Positions 9,713 through 18,167 of a stretch of 64,000 nt of DNA are shown in pieces. The notes beneath the pieces are model-generated. The model saw only the letters and a list, made by a program, of their open reading frames with translations, did not search any database and was not told the origin of the DNA. The position numbers were made by a program, and so were the translations under genes. Source of the stretch: GCA-2746365 sp963711255 (GTDB lineage Bacteria; Pseudomonadota; Gammaproteobacteria; SZUA-229); assembly GCA_963711255.1 (NCBI GenBank), contig CAVQDO010000009.1, positions 1 to 64,000 on the forward strand, read 5' to 3'. The number at the start of each line of letters is the position of its first letter. The first letter of the stretch is position 1.

Positions 9713-10765
9713 ATGTTTGGCTTTATTAAACGCAAACAAAAAAAAGCTCCTGATAACTCACCTTCTGCTACTGACGCTCCGGTAATTGCCGAGGCATCTG
9801 CGGTATCGTCTGCAGAACCCCCAGCAGAACAGGCCCCTGCAGAAGACAGCAGCGCTGACTTAAGCCAGTCGCTAGAGAAAACAAAACGCAGTTTCTCCGA
9901 CGGCATGGCCGATTTCTTTCTGGGCAAAAAAAGTATCGACAGTTCACTTCTTGAGGAACTGGAAACACGTTTACTAAGTGCTGATGTCGGCATAGATGCT
10001 ACCACAACTATTATCGACGAACTGCAAAGCAATATTTCCCGTAAAGTCATTAACGATACCGAGTCACTGCATCTAAAACTGGCTGAAATCATGAAGGCCA
10101 TATTGCAACCATGCCAGCAACCGCTAAATGCAGTCATCGATGCATCGTCTGCCAAACCCTTTGTCATACTCGTTGTTGGCATCAACGGTGCAGGTAAAAC
10201 CACCAGTATCGGTAAACTCGCACATCATTTCATACAACAGGGCAAATCCGTTATGTTAGCAGCCGGCGATACCTTCCGCGCCGCTGCCGTTGAACAGCTC
10301 CAGCAATGGGGTCAACGTAACAATGTCCCGGTTATTTCCCAGGGTACGGGCGCTGACCCGGCATCGGTAATCTTTGACGCCGTACAGTCAGCAAGTTCAA
10401 AAAATATTGATATCATTATTGCTGATACCGCAGGACGCCTGCATACACAGGACAACCTGATGGAAGAACTGGCTAAAATAAAGCGTGTTCTGGGCAAGCT
10501 CGATGTTACTGCTCCGCATGAAACACTGATCGTGATGGATGCCGGCTTTGGCCAGAATGCATTACACCAGGTACAGCAATTTCACGACAGCATTGGCCTC
10601 ACCGGCCTGGCCGTTACCAAGCTGGACGGAACGGCGAAGGGTGGTATTCTATTTTCCATCGCCAACACGCTGAACCTGCCGGTTCGTTTTATCGGTGTCG
10701 GCGAAGGCATCAATGACCTGCGGCCTTTTGATGCGGCGGAGTTTGTTGATGCACTTTTGGAGTAA
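9713..10765 (+). CDS. ftsY: Signal recognition particle receptor
   Basis: GTPase that docks the ribosome-bound signal recognition particle at the inner membrane. The 350-residue protein has a short acidic, Ala/Glu-rich A domain (residues about 15-65), then the N domain, then the G domain with GINGAGKTTSIGKLA (P-loop), the DTFRAAAVEQL insertion motif, ADTAGRLHTQ (G3) and TKLDGTAKGG (G4 and closing loop). It heads the ftsY-ftsE-ftsX cluster, the order found in most gammaproteobacteria. An imperfect hairpin (9658-9663 with 9674-9679) lies just upstream of the start. No strong ribosome site is visible. Confidence 0.97.
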   Translation: MFGFIKRKQKKAPDNSPSATDAPVIAEASAVSSAEPPAEQAPAEDSSADLSQSLEKTKRSFSDGMADFFLGKKSIDSSLLEELETRLLSADVGIDATTTIIDELQSNISRKVINDTESLHLKLAEIMKAILQPCQQPLNAVIDASSAKPFVILVVGINGAGKTTSIGKLAHHFIQQGKSVMLAAGDTFRAAAVEQLQQWGQRNNVPVISQGTGADPASVIFDAVQSASSKNIDIIIADTAGRLHTQDNLMEELAKIKRVLGKLDVTAPHETLIVMDAGFGQNALHQVQQFHDSIGLTGLAVTKLDGTAKGGILFSIANTLNLPVRFIGVGEGINDLRPFDAAEFVDALLE

Positions 10766-10773
10766 GAACAACA

Positions 10774-10839
10774 ATGAAAAATGAAAAGCCAACCGCTGTA
10801 ATGTTTGATGATGCTCATTTTTCAACTGGTACGACCTAA
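10774..10839 (+). other. Possible 21-codon leader ORF with a 10-bp inverted repeat, ftsY-ftsE gap
   Basis: The 77-base gap between ftsY and ftsE holds an ATG-to-TAA frame of 21 codons ending three bases before the ftsE start. A perfect inverted repeat (TGAAAAATGA at 10775-10784, its complement at 10815-10824) flanks 30 bases. No ribosome site precedes the small ORF. It may be chance, or a structure or coupling element setting ftsE expression. Confidence 0.3.
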
Positions 10840-10842
10840 CAC

Positions 10843-11529
10843 ATGATCCACTTCGACAACATCAGTAAACGTTACCCCGGTGGGCACGAGGCACTAAGCC
10901 GCATCAACCTGCGCGTGCCTAAAGGCGAGATGGCATTTTTAACCGGTCATTCAGGTGCCGGCAAAAGCACCCTGCTCAAACTGATTGCCATGATTGAACG
11001 GCCAACACGAGGCCAGATATTTCTTGATGGCGTCAACCTGAACAATATCAGCAACCGAAAAATTCCATACATCCGTCGAAACATAGGAATTATTTTTCAA
11101 AACCATCACCTGCTATACGACAGACCGGTGTTTGATAATGTCGCCATGCCTCTGATTATTCAGGGCTACCGTCGCCAGGAAATACATAAACGGGTACGCG
11201 CTGCGCTTAACCAGGTGGGTTTATTAAGCAAGGAAAAATCTGCCCCCATCACCCTCTCCGGTGGTGAACAGCAGCGCGTGGGCATTGCTCGCGCCATCGT
11301 ACACAAACCCCTGTTACTGCTTGCCGATGAGCCCACCGGCAACCTTGACCCGGAGCTTTCCTGGGAAATAATGCAGCTGTTCGCCCGTTTCAACCAGGTT
11401 GGCACCACGGTATTAATTGCCAGCCATGACCTGGATCTAATCAAACAGATGGGCTCGCCAATGATTAGCCTGCACGATGGCAGCGTTGCTCACAATGGCC
11501 TGCCCTTTACCGGCAGCATTAAGGACTGA
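10843..11529 (+). CDS. ftsE: Cell division ATP-binding protein
   Basis: The 228-residue ABC ATPase pairs with FtsX to recruit and activate septal peptidoglycan hydrolases at the division ring. It shows Walker A (GHSGAGKST), the Q-loop region (GIIFQNHHLL), the ABC signature (LSGGEQQR), Walker B (LLLADEPTG) with the D loop (NLDPE), and the switch histidine (ASHDLDL). Length is standard. It is followed at once by ftsX, whose start comes one base after the ftsE stop. Confidence 0.97.
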   Translation: MIHFDNISKRYPGGHEALSRINLRVPKGEMAFLTGHSGAGKSTLLKLIAMIERPTRGQIFLDGVNLNNISNRKIPYIRRNIGIIFQNHHLLYDRPVFDNVAMPLIIQGYRRQEIHKRVRAALNQVGLLSKEKSAPITLSGGEQQRVGIARAIVHKPLLLLADEPTGNLDPELSWEIMQLFARFNQVGTTVLIASHDLDLIKQMGSPMISLHDGSVAHNGLPFTGSIKD

Positions 11530-11530
11530 G

Positions 11531-12475
11531 ATGCGTAATAGCCCTTACAGAAAAAGCCGGCTGCGTTCCTACTTTGGCAATCACCTGCGTGTCAGCATTG
11601 CCAGCCTGGGCCGGCTCTATGCACAGCCGGTCGCCACACTGATGACAACTGCGGTTATCGCAATCGCTTTAGCATTGCCGGTAGGCCTGTATATTGCGCT
11701 GGATAATGTTGGCAAGTTAAGCAGCGACTGGGATGGCAGCACACAAATTTCATTGTTTCTTAAAACCGAAATCAACAAAGCTGAAGCCGAAAAACTGATG
11801 CGCCGACTGCAAAAGCACAAGCATATCAGGGAAGTCGAAATGATTGGCAAGGATAAAGGCCTGCAGCAGTTCAAGGAGTTATCGGGATTTGGTGACGCAC
11901 TGAAATACCTGGACGACAACCCGCTGCCCATCGTTCTGGTCGTACAGCCAAAAACCATGCTTGACCAGCCGGATAAAACCACATCACTGTTAGCCGAGCT
12001 GGGCAAGATCAAGCAGGTTGATCTTGCTCAGTTAGATATTCAGTGGGTAAAACGGCTATACACCCTGCTGGAAATAGCGAATAGAAGCATCTGGGTAATC
12101 AGTACCATGCTGGCTGTTGCGGTTTTGTTAATTGTTGGAAATACCATTCGGCTGGATATACAGAACCGCCGTGAGGAGATTGAGGTCTCCAAGCTGATTG
12201 GTGCCTCGGACGCCTTCATTCGCAGGCCATTCTTATACACCGGCGCCTGGTACGGGCTGATCGGGGGTCTGCTGGCATGGTCTATCACGCTAATTTCATT
12301 AGTTTTAATGGAAGACCCCATACACAAACTGGCCCTGCTCTACCACAGCGAGTTTCGCCTAAGCGGACTGGGGCCAGGCAACACCCTGCTACTTATCCTC
12401 TTTAGCGGCTTTCTAGGACTGGCAGGCTCATGGATTGCAGTGAGCCGCCACCTGAAAGAAATTGAGCCCAGCTAA
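11531..12475 (+). CDS. ftsX: Cell division membrane protein
   Basis: Permease-like partner of FtsE, 314 residues. A cytoplasmic N-terminal tail is followed by a first membrane helix (about VATLMTTAVIAIALALPVGLYI), a periplasmic domain of about 100 residues that in E. coli contacts EnvC, and three more helices in the C-terminal half. I chose the ATG at 11531 because AAGGA lies five bases upstream and because the longer frame from 11477 would overlap ftsE by 53 bases. The DIQNRREEIEVSKLIGASDAFIRRPFLYTG segment (in pieces) is typical of FtsX. Confidence 0.95.
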   Translation: MRNSPYRKSRLRSYFGNHLRVSIASLGRLYAQPVATLMTTAVIAIALALPVGLYIALDNVGKLSSDWDGSTQISLFLKTEINKAEAEKLMRRLQKHKHIREVEMIGKDKGLQQFKELSGFGDALKYLDDNPLPIVLVVQPKTMLDQPDKTTSLLAELGKIKQVDLAQLDIQWVKRLYTLLEIANRSIWVISTMLAVAVLLIVGNTIRLDIQNRREEIEVSKLIGASDAFIRRPFLYTGAWYGLIGGLLAWSITLISLVLMEDPIHKLALLYHSEFRLSGLGPGNTLLLILFSGFLGLAGSWIAVSRHLKEIEPS

Positions 12476-12595
12476 TAACTGACAACCAATCAAATAACCT
12501 TACATTTCAAGCAGTTAAAATCTCATTCTGGCCGCCTTTATGCGCTCATTTTACTGCTGAAATGCCAAATCACTGGCTTTTCACTGAACTTTTCG

Positions 12596-12601
12596 TATAA
12601 T
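12596..12601 (+). promoter_or_regulatory. -10 box of the rpoH promoter
   Basis: A perfect TATAAT lies 50 bases before the rpoH start codon. No good -35 box is visible at the usual spacing, which suggests an activated or extended promoter, or one weakened deliberately by the overlapping operator. An imperfect inverted repeat (12510-12521 with 12548-12557) lies further upstream and could close the ftsX transcript. Confidence 0.6.
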
Positions 12602-12627
12602 TAGCACTCCTACTCGTCGACTGCTAA
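12601..12627 (+). promoter_or_regulatory. CIRCE operator (HrcA-binding site) at rpoH
   Basis: The left arm TTAGCACTC (12601-12609), a nine-base spacer, and the right arm GACTGCTAA (12619-12627) match the CIRCE consensus TTAGCACTC-N9-GAGTGCTAA at 17 of 18 positions. The operator begins in the last base of the -10 box and would cover the transcription start, the position expected for HrcA repression. It implies that this bacterium encodes hrcA outside the window and places the heat-shock sigma factor under it. Confidence 0.85.
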
Positions 12628-12651
12628 AATACAATCATGAGAGAAGTTAAT

Positions 12652-13512
12652 ATGACAACCGCATTGATTCCTGCAATTCAGAATACCCCGCTAAGTGCTG
12701 GTACCCTGGATTCTTATATTCGACAAATTCACAATATCCCTGTGTTGAGCGCCGAAGAGGAACGCGAGCTGGCGTTACGCCTAGAACATCATAATGACCT
12801 GGCTGCAGCGCAGCAGCTCATTATGTCTAATCTTCGCTTCGTCATTAAGATTGCACGCGGATACACCGGTTATGGCCTGCCCCTGAACGACCTGATCCAG
12901 GAAGGCAATATAGGACTGATGAAAGCTGTTAAGCGTTTTTCAGCCAGCCATGAAGTTCGCCTGATCTCCTATGCCGTGCACTGGATAAAATCAGAAATTC
13001 ATGAATATGTTTTACGCAACTGGCGCATTGTAAAAATTGCGACAACCAAACCACAGCGTAAACTGTTCTTTAAATTACGCAGCTCCAAGAAACGCCTGGG
13101 CTGGTTCACCGCTGACGAAGTTAAGGATGTCGCAGAAACACTGGGCGTAAAAGCTGAAACTGTTCTTGAAATGGAGTCGCGTTTGAGTGGTGGTGATGTA
13201 ACATTTGATCCACCAACCAATGACAACGATGATGAACAGCATTTCACACCAGCTGCTTATCTTAGTGATGATGGCATGGATCCGGCACATTTACTGGAGC
13301 ACGATGATAGCCGCTCACAGGAACTGGGCCTGATGCAACACTCATTGAAAACACTTGATGATCGCAGCCAGGATATTATTCAGCGCCGCTGGTTAAGTGA
13401 TGACAAGGCGACCCTGCATGAACTGGCTGATGAATACCAGGTTTCTGCTGAACGTATTCGCCAGATTGAAAAAAATGCGCTGAATAAAATGCGTGTTGCT
13501 TTCGAAGCCTGA
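12652..13512 (+). CDS. rpoH: RNA polymerase heat-shock sigma factor (sigma-32)
   Basis: Directs RNA polymerase to heat-shock promoters. It shows region 1.2/2 (LDSYIRQI, LSAEEERELA), region 2.2-2.4 (DLIQEGNIGLMKAV, then SYAVHWIKSEIHEYVLRNWRIVK in pieces), the RpoH box between 2.4 and 3 (QRKLFFKLR, where most homologues read NLR), and region 4.2 with the helix-turn-helix (VSAERIRQIEKNALNKMR). I start at the ATG at 12652 (MTTALIPA, 286 residues), which aligns with homologues and has AGAGAAG upstream; an in-frame ATG at 12637 adds five residues. The gene is monocistronic, with a CIRCE-bearing promoter and a strong terminator. Confidence 0.97.
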   Translation: MTTALIPAIQNTPLSAGTLDSYIRQIHNIPVLSAEEERELALRLEHHNDLAAAQQLIMSNLRFVIKIARGYTGYGLPLNDLIQEGNIGLMKAVKRFSASHEVRLISYAVHWIKSEIHEYVLRNWRIVKIATTKPQRKLFFKLRSSKKRLGWFTADEVKDVAETLGVKAETVLEMESRLSGGDVTFDPPTNDNDDEQHFTPAAYLSDDGMDPAHLLEHDDSRSQELGLMQHSLKTLDDRSQDIIQRRWLSDDKATLHELADEYQVSAERIRQIEKNALNKMRVAFEA

Positions 13513-13534
13513 TAATTCAACTCAACGTATCAAT

Positions 13535-13566
13535 AAAAAAAGACCTGTTTATCAGGTCTTTTTTTA
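13535..13566 (+). terminator. Intrinsic terminator of rpoH
   Basis: An A-run and GACCTG pair with CAGGTC and a T-run around a five-base loop. It lies 23 bases after the rpoH stop and can act in both directions. Confidence 0.9.
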
Positions 13567-13664
13567 TGCCGCAGAATTCTTTAATTTAAATTGAAATTCC
13601 CAACATGACAGGCTGTTCACAGCGGTACTGCTGGTTGAACTAACCAGCATGCCGAACTCAGCGC

Positions 13665-16133
13665 TTAATTCTTTGGCGCACCTTCAAGAATCCAGTTTAA
13701 AAACAAATCATAGTTATGCCTGTTTGCAGGATTATCAATTTCAAAACCACCGCGTAAACCACCAAAGTGATGATTATTACTCGGCTTTTTCAATATCAGG
13801 CTATTTTCAGGATCTTTAAAATCAACCCTGGACAGCACTTCATCATAAAACTGATCATCAGTCTGATCGATATCATTCCAGAAAACCGGGACACCCGCTT
13901 CGGGCGTTCCACCACCGCCAGCGACCGAATGACAGTGACTGCATTCACGCGCATCGGAACCGCCAGCCGTAGAAAAGACCGGTTTTATGTGCGTATCAAA
14001 AGTAATCGTTTTTGGGTCAGGCGGCGTTGAAATAGACGATAGACCATTATCAATTTTAATATTCACCGTATCACTGACCACATTATTCTCATAGGCAGCA
14101 ACCAGCGTGATTTCATAATCGCCGTCGACGGACGTTGTTAGCAATGGCCGCGCTGAATTACTGTCCGTTAACACGGCATCACTGCCAGCAGGTTCACTAC
14201 TCAGACTCCAGCTGAAACGATCGACAAAGCGACTATTTGAGCCAAACAGCCTTACCGGAGAAGTCGTGGTTCGATCAGGCCCGGCATCGGCAATCGGCTG
14301 CCCCGGTTGATCGACTTTATTTTCACTGTTCAATACAATCTGGTTTTCTTCAGAGAGAACGCCATTCAGGTGCGCCGCCAGCACTTCTGGAGCATTACTG
14401 TTTTCGTTCCAGAATGCATCATAGCCGCGCAGTGATAATGGCATAACACCACGGTCGTAAACATATTGTTTAACCTGTTCGGCATGACTGATAAATTTCT
14501 CATAACTGGCAAAATCAATGTCTTTTCCGTCGGTACGCGTATCAACACTGCCAAGCGTCGTTCCGCGGCGTGAATGACAGACAAAACAGACCGGCTGAAC
14601 AACTTCCAGAAATAACTGCTCAGATCCCGCTGGCGGCATGTTATCACTGCTGTCATGACGCCAGGAAGGCGGCACATAATCTTCGTTAAAGGTAGCGCGA
14701 TCAAACATTCCCGCTACATTCGGGTCATCATACCAGCCTTCTGTCATCTCAGTCGCGAAGTCGCCAGTCCACTCACCAGCACCGGTTGCAGTACTAAAAA
14801 TCGTTAAAATATCGTTACCGTTGCCATCACAATCAGCCGTATTCGCAGGGTCGACACAGTATTGTGCACAGGCTTTTTGAACACCTTCCGCCGGTAAATT
14901 GGGATAAGTACAATAAATTGCCATGTTCACCTGTTTAATTATTGGCTCCTGATCAGCCCTGGTATAAGGTGAAAAATTACCGTATTCGAAAGTGGGCACT
15001 TCAAGAAGCTGCATCTTGGAATCGGTATCACCCTTTAATCCATTGCCGGTGTTGCCATCCAGCGAATTATCTCGAAACTCGCCATCGCGCAGCGGCCTTA
15101 AGGTTCCACCGTGACAATAAACACAGGCGCCCGGCATGGCCTTCCCTCCGCGGCCATCGAGGTTCACCTTATCCAGTCGGACTTCATTCGCGTGATCTTT
15201 GGCCGCCTGATTGCCTTTGGTCGCATCAAAAGTATAAAACTTGGCGAACTTATGCGTGCTGCCGTTATCGCTGGGCTCACCCGCACCATAAGGATAAGTA
15301 CTGAATTCAATCGCGTTGCTGCCAAAATGATGCTTACGTTTGTCTTTCAGCAGTGAATCAAGATTTAGCGAAGTGTATTCCTGTCCGGGAATACTGCGAA
15401 CCTGAAAGTTTTCTACAAAAAAATACACACTGCCGTCAGCTTTGGTCCACATTCGCATGCCACGGCCATAACCCAGGTCTTTGGTATCGCGAAACCTGGG
15501 CTGTACTACACGGCCTGCGGCTTCTGCTTGATAGAAACCATTAGCCGTTTTCCATTTTTCCAGGGTATCTTTTTCGTTATTCGGATCTATCGCTTTATAG
15601 TAAGCCGCGCCATACTTAGCTGTGTCGATACGTGAATATGACAGTGAAATAACTGAATCACCCGTTTTGCCTGCACCACGTTTGGCTATCTCAAAATCAT
15701 TTGCGTTCAACAATCGTAGATTGTTTTCTACAGCCGATTGCAGCGTGATATTAATGCCGCCCGCGGTAAACAAGGTAATATTAAACCTGCGCGTACCTTC
15801 GTCCGTGGTCCAGCTGCCGCTGAACTCTTCCGTTAAGCCATCATCGTAAGTAACACTCAGGGTGAAGTCGCCTGCAGAACCAGCATCATCAACATTGGCC
15901 TCGATAACATAGTCACCGGAAGCCAGTTCATTAATCGGGTTTATAAAGGCAGCAAAATTATTGGGCTGGTTAGCTTTTACGGTTTTATCAACAACGGGAT
16001 CACCGTCACGCGAACAGGCGCTTAGCGTAACCAGTGTTGAAAGCAACAATAAAGCGATCAGCAGCCGCTTGAAGACACCGCTACAAGATATTGAATGACT
16101 GGATTCCCGCCCGTACTCATAAGATAGTTGCAT
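13665..16133 (-). CDS. Large lipoprotein with three CXXCH haem-binding motifs and an Ig/PKD-like domain
   Basis: An 822-residue exported protein. A long basic N-terminus precedes a hydrophobic stretch and a lipobox ending in Cys40 (TLSAC), so it is probably membrane-anchored outside the cytoplasm. Three haem-attachment motifs are seen: CVYCH (337-341), CFVCH (516-520) and CSHCH (731-735). Between the last two, about 610-695, is a PKD/cadherin-like segment (ADAGPDRTT, DGDYEITLVAAYEN). The N-terminal part, about 60-160, reads as a beta-rich exported domain. It is probably a multi-haem c-type cytochrome or haem enzyme, perhaps in electron transfer or oxidation of an unknown substrate. I do not recognise a named family. 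It lies downstream of bioC with its own gap of 237 bases. Confidence 0.8.
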   Translation of the reverse strand: MQLSYEYGRESSHSISCSGVFKRLLIALLLLSTLVTLSACSRDGDPVVDKTVKANQPNNFAAFINPINELASGDYVIEANVDDAGSAGDFTLSVTYDDGLTEEFSGSWTTDEGTRRFNITLFTAGGINITLQSAVENNLRLLNANDFEIAKRGAGKTGDSVISLSYSRIDTAKYGAAYYKAIDPNNEKDTLEKWKTANGFYQAEAAGRVVQPRFRDTKDLGYGRGMRMWTKADGSVYFFVENFQVRSIPGQEYTSLNLDSLLKDKRKHHFGSNAIEFSTYPYGAGEPSDNGSTHKFAKFYTFDATKGNQAAKDHANEVRLDKVNLDGRGGKAMPGACVYCHGGTLRPLRDGEFRDNSLDGNTGNGLKGDTDSKMQLLEVPTFEYGNFSPYTRADQEPIIKQVNMAIYCTYPNLPAEGVQKACAQYCVDPANTADCDGNGNDILTIFSTATGAGEWTGDFATEMTEGWYDDPNVAGMFDRATFNEDYVPPSWRHDSSDNMPPAGSEQLFLEVVQPVCFVCHSRRGTTLGSVDTRTDGKDIDFASYEKFISHAEQVKQYVYDRGVMPLSLRGYDAFWNENSNAPEVLAAHLNGVLSEENQIVLNSENKVDQPGQPIADAGPDRTTTSPVRLFGSNSRFVDRFSWSLSSEPAGSDAVLTDSNSARPLLTTSVDGDYEITLVAAYENNVVSDTVNIKIDNGLSSISTPPDPKTITFDTHIKPVFSTAGGSDARECSHCHSVAGGGGTPEAGVPVFWNDIDQTDDQFYDEVLSRVDFKDPENSLILKKPSNNHHFGGLRGGFEIDNPANRHNYDLFLNWILEGAPKN

Positions 16134-16157
16134 AGCAGCTCTCGTTAATTTTATTTA

Positions 16158-16186
16158 GTAGCAATTTATTGGCAGCATGTTGCTAC
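16158..16186 (-). promoter_or_regulatory. Inverted repeat upstream of the triple-CXXCH lipoprotein gene
   Basis: GTAGCAA (16158-16164) and TTGCTAC (16180-16186) form a perfect 7-bp inverted repeat around 15 bases, 25 bases before the start codon. It could be an operator or a leader hairpin. No known regulator consensus was recognised. Confidence 0.35.
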
Positions 16187-16370
16187 AACATTAATTATTC
16201 TAGTGATTAATCCGATCATTTACAGACAATTCACCAATAATAACTACTTATACCTCAGATTGCCTTAAATTATGTGCAACAGTTAACAGAAGGTCAATAG
16301 ATTGATTTCAGTGTATTTTTGCAACCAGGGGGATGGCCGGTCGTTATACAGCCGGTTTTCAGGGCAATAA

Positions 16371-17267
16371 TCAGCGCTCAAAACCAACAAATTGCTGCCT
16401 TGTTTCCGTTTTTTTAACATTTGCCGGGTCAGCCTTCCATGCGTGACCATAAATAATTTCATAACTGGCGGGTAGCACGCCATTATCTCGAAACTGCTCG
16501 TAGCTCTGGCGTACGCGCTGCAATACCGACTTGCCACACAAACCCCTCGCCGCTGATTTCTGTGGCGATTTATTTGCAGTGACATTGGCGCCAATCGCCT
16601 TAAGATCATGCATTATTTCTTCAACACTATTGTATGTTAGCGTTAATATCTCGGCTTCCATAACCGGCTCGGCGTAACCATCGCTAAGCAAAGCATCACC
16701 GATGTCATGCATATCGATAAACTGATTAACATGGCTACCCTGGTCAACCGAAGCCCAGCTGCTGCGCAATTCTTTTAAAGTGTCCGGACCGAAGGTAGAA
16801 AACACAAATAGCCCGCCCGGTTTCAGCACCCGTTTTACATCGAGCAGTACCGCATTAAGGTCATTACACCATTGCATGCTTAAGCTGGAGAAAACCAGGT
16901 CAAAAGAATTATCGGCAAAAGGCAGTTGTGCCATATCTGCACAAACCAGGTGTGGCGAACGAAAAAAACTGCCCTGCTGTGCACTTTGCTTCAACATGTT
17001 TTCCGACAGGTCGAGCGCAACCAGCTGTGCTTTTTTATAGCGCTCAAACAACGCAGGTAACGCCGAACCGGTACCCGCACCCGCATCGAGAATCATCTGC
17101 GGTTTAATTTTTACGATTTCCAGTTTTTCCAGCAGGCGATTGCAAACTTCATTCTGCAATACCGCGTATTGCTGGTATTGCTCCGCCGCACGATCAAAGG
17201 CACGGCGTACCTTTTCCTGGTCAAACTGTTGCATCTGTGGTTGCGCTGCTGGTGTATTTTGCTTCAT
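16371..17267 (-). CDS. bioC: Malonyl-ACP O-methyltransferase (biotin synthesis)
   Basis: Methylates the free carboxyl of malonyl-ACP (or -CoA) so that fatty acid synthesis can build pimeloyl-ACP, the biotin precursor. The SAM-binding motif LDAGAGTGSALPAL is followed by VALDLSENML, then LPFADNSFDLVFSSLSMQW in pieces, and the KPGGLFVFSTFGPDTLKELR region typical of BioC. I use the ATG at 17267 (298 residues); the longer frame would overlap bioH. A second Met at 17234 (MQQFDQEKVRRAFDRAA) aligns best with short homologues. It lies 19 bases after bioH and is cotranscribed with it. Confidence 0.93.
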   Translation of the reverse strand: MKQNTPAAQPQMQQFDQEKVRRAFDRAAEQYQQYAVLQNEVCNRLLEKLEIVKIKPQMILDAGAGTGSALPALFERYKKAQLVALDLSENMLKQSAQQGSFFRSPHLVCADMAQLPFADNSFDLVFSSLSMQWCNDLNAVLLDVKRVLKPGGLFVFSTFGPDTLKELRSSWASVDQGSHVNQFIDMHDIGDALLSDGYAEPVMEAEILTLTYNSVEEIMHDLKAIGANVTANKSPQKSAARGLCGKSVLQRVRQSYEQFRDNGVLPASYEIIYGHAWKADPANVKKTETRQQFVGFER

Positions 17268-17286
17268 AGTAAACTGTATTATTGGC

Positions 17287-18057
17287 TTATCGGTACTGCG
17301 ATTTCTGCGCACGACACTGTTCGGCAATGGCAATAAGCTGCCGCACAAAGTCTTCACTGTGTGAAATAAAGGGCGCATGGCCCGCCTGCGGATACTGGGT
17401 CACATTCTGCTGGCCATACTGCAGCTGTAAAACCTGTGCCAGTTCAGCCGGAACAAGACTATCTTTAGCACCCAGTGCCCAGTGCAGGGGACTCTTAATG
17501 GTTTTCAATGCTGCGCGCATGTCACTATGAAGCAACACGTCCAGGCCAGACGACAACGCCTGTACAGAAGCCTGCCCCCTGGAAACCATGCTTTGCTGCA
17601 GTTGCCTGACGACTCGCATTGCATCAGCAACGCCCTTGACCTGCAAAGCCAGGAAACGGCGTATGGTTTTTTCCTGGTTGTTATTCAGTTCATCGGAAAA
17701 TTGCTGAAATATCTTTTGTTCGACAGCACAGCCCCAGTCCCTCTGGCGAACGAAGCAGGGGTTTGTCGCAACCAGTAATGCCGCTGCAACACGCTGCGGA
17801 TATAATTCGGCCAGTCGCAGCACTGCCAGCCCGCCCATAGACCAGCCGACCCATATGATGGGGTGATGAACCAGGGAAGCCAGTGTCTGCACACAACCAT
17901 CAAGTGAATGAAAATCAACATCCGCCATGGTTCCATGACCAGGCAAGTCAACCACGGTGACATGGATCCAGTCGGGCAGCTGCGCAATACACTCATCCCA
18001 GACAGCGCTGTTCATCGCCCAGCCGTGAACAAATACACAACTAACGGACTGCTGCAT
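17287..18057 (-). CDS. bioH: Pimeloyl-ACP methyl ester carboxylesterase
   Basis: Alpha/beta hydrolase that removes the methyl group placed by BioC, ending chain extension and releasing pimeloyl-ACP for biotin synthesis. Of 256 residues, the oxyanion region FVHGWAMNSAVW lies near the N-terminus, the nucleophile is Ser73 in GWSMGG, and the catalytic His lies in AGHAPFISH near the C-terminus. It heads a bioH-bioC pair; the rest of the biotin genes (bioA, B, F, D) are not in the window. It is divergent from plsY. Confidence 0.95.
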   Translation of the reverse strand: MQQSVSCVFVHGWAMNSAVWDECIAQLPDWIHVTVVDLPGHGTMADVDFHSLDGCVQTLASLVHHPIIWVGWSMGGLAVLRLAELYPQRVAAALLVATNPCFVRQRDWGCAVEQKIFQQFSDELNNNQEKTIRRFLALQVKGVADAMRVVRQLQQSMVSRGQASVQALSSGLDVLLHSDMRAALKTIKSPLHWALGAKDSLVPAELAQVLQLQYGQQNVTQYPQAGHAPFISHSEDFVRQLIAIAEQCRAQKSQYR

Positions 18058-18167
18058 ATTTCTCTACCTGGACAGGATATACAGGAATACAGATAAAAAT
18101 TTCCAAAGCTTTTATCATAAGCCTGAGGTAAGCTTGTCCGGCAACTCCAGTAACCAGTATTGTATTC

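Noticed and set aside
11477..11530. Longer ftsX start overlapping ftsE by 53 bases
   Set aside because: The ATG at 11531 has AAGGA at correct spacing and fits the FtsX N-terminus; the extra residues are the ftsE end read in another frame.
16321..16360. GGGGGATGG followed by two GCCGGT copies, resembling the GGA-loop element
   Set aside because: The GCCGGT copies are direct rather than inverted, and the linker and AAGGA block are absent.
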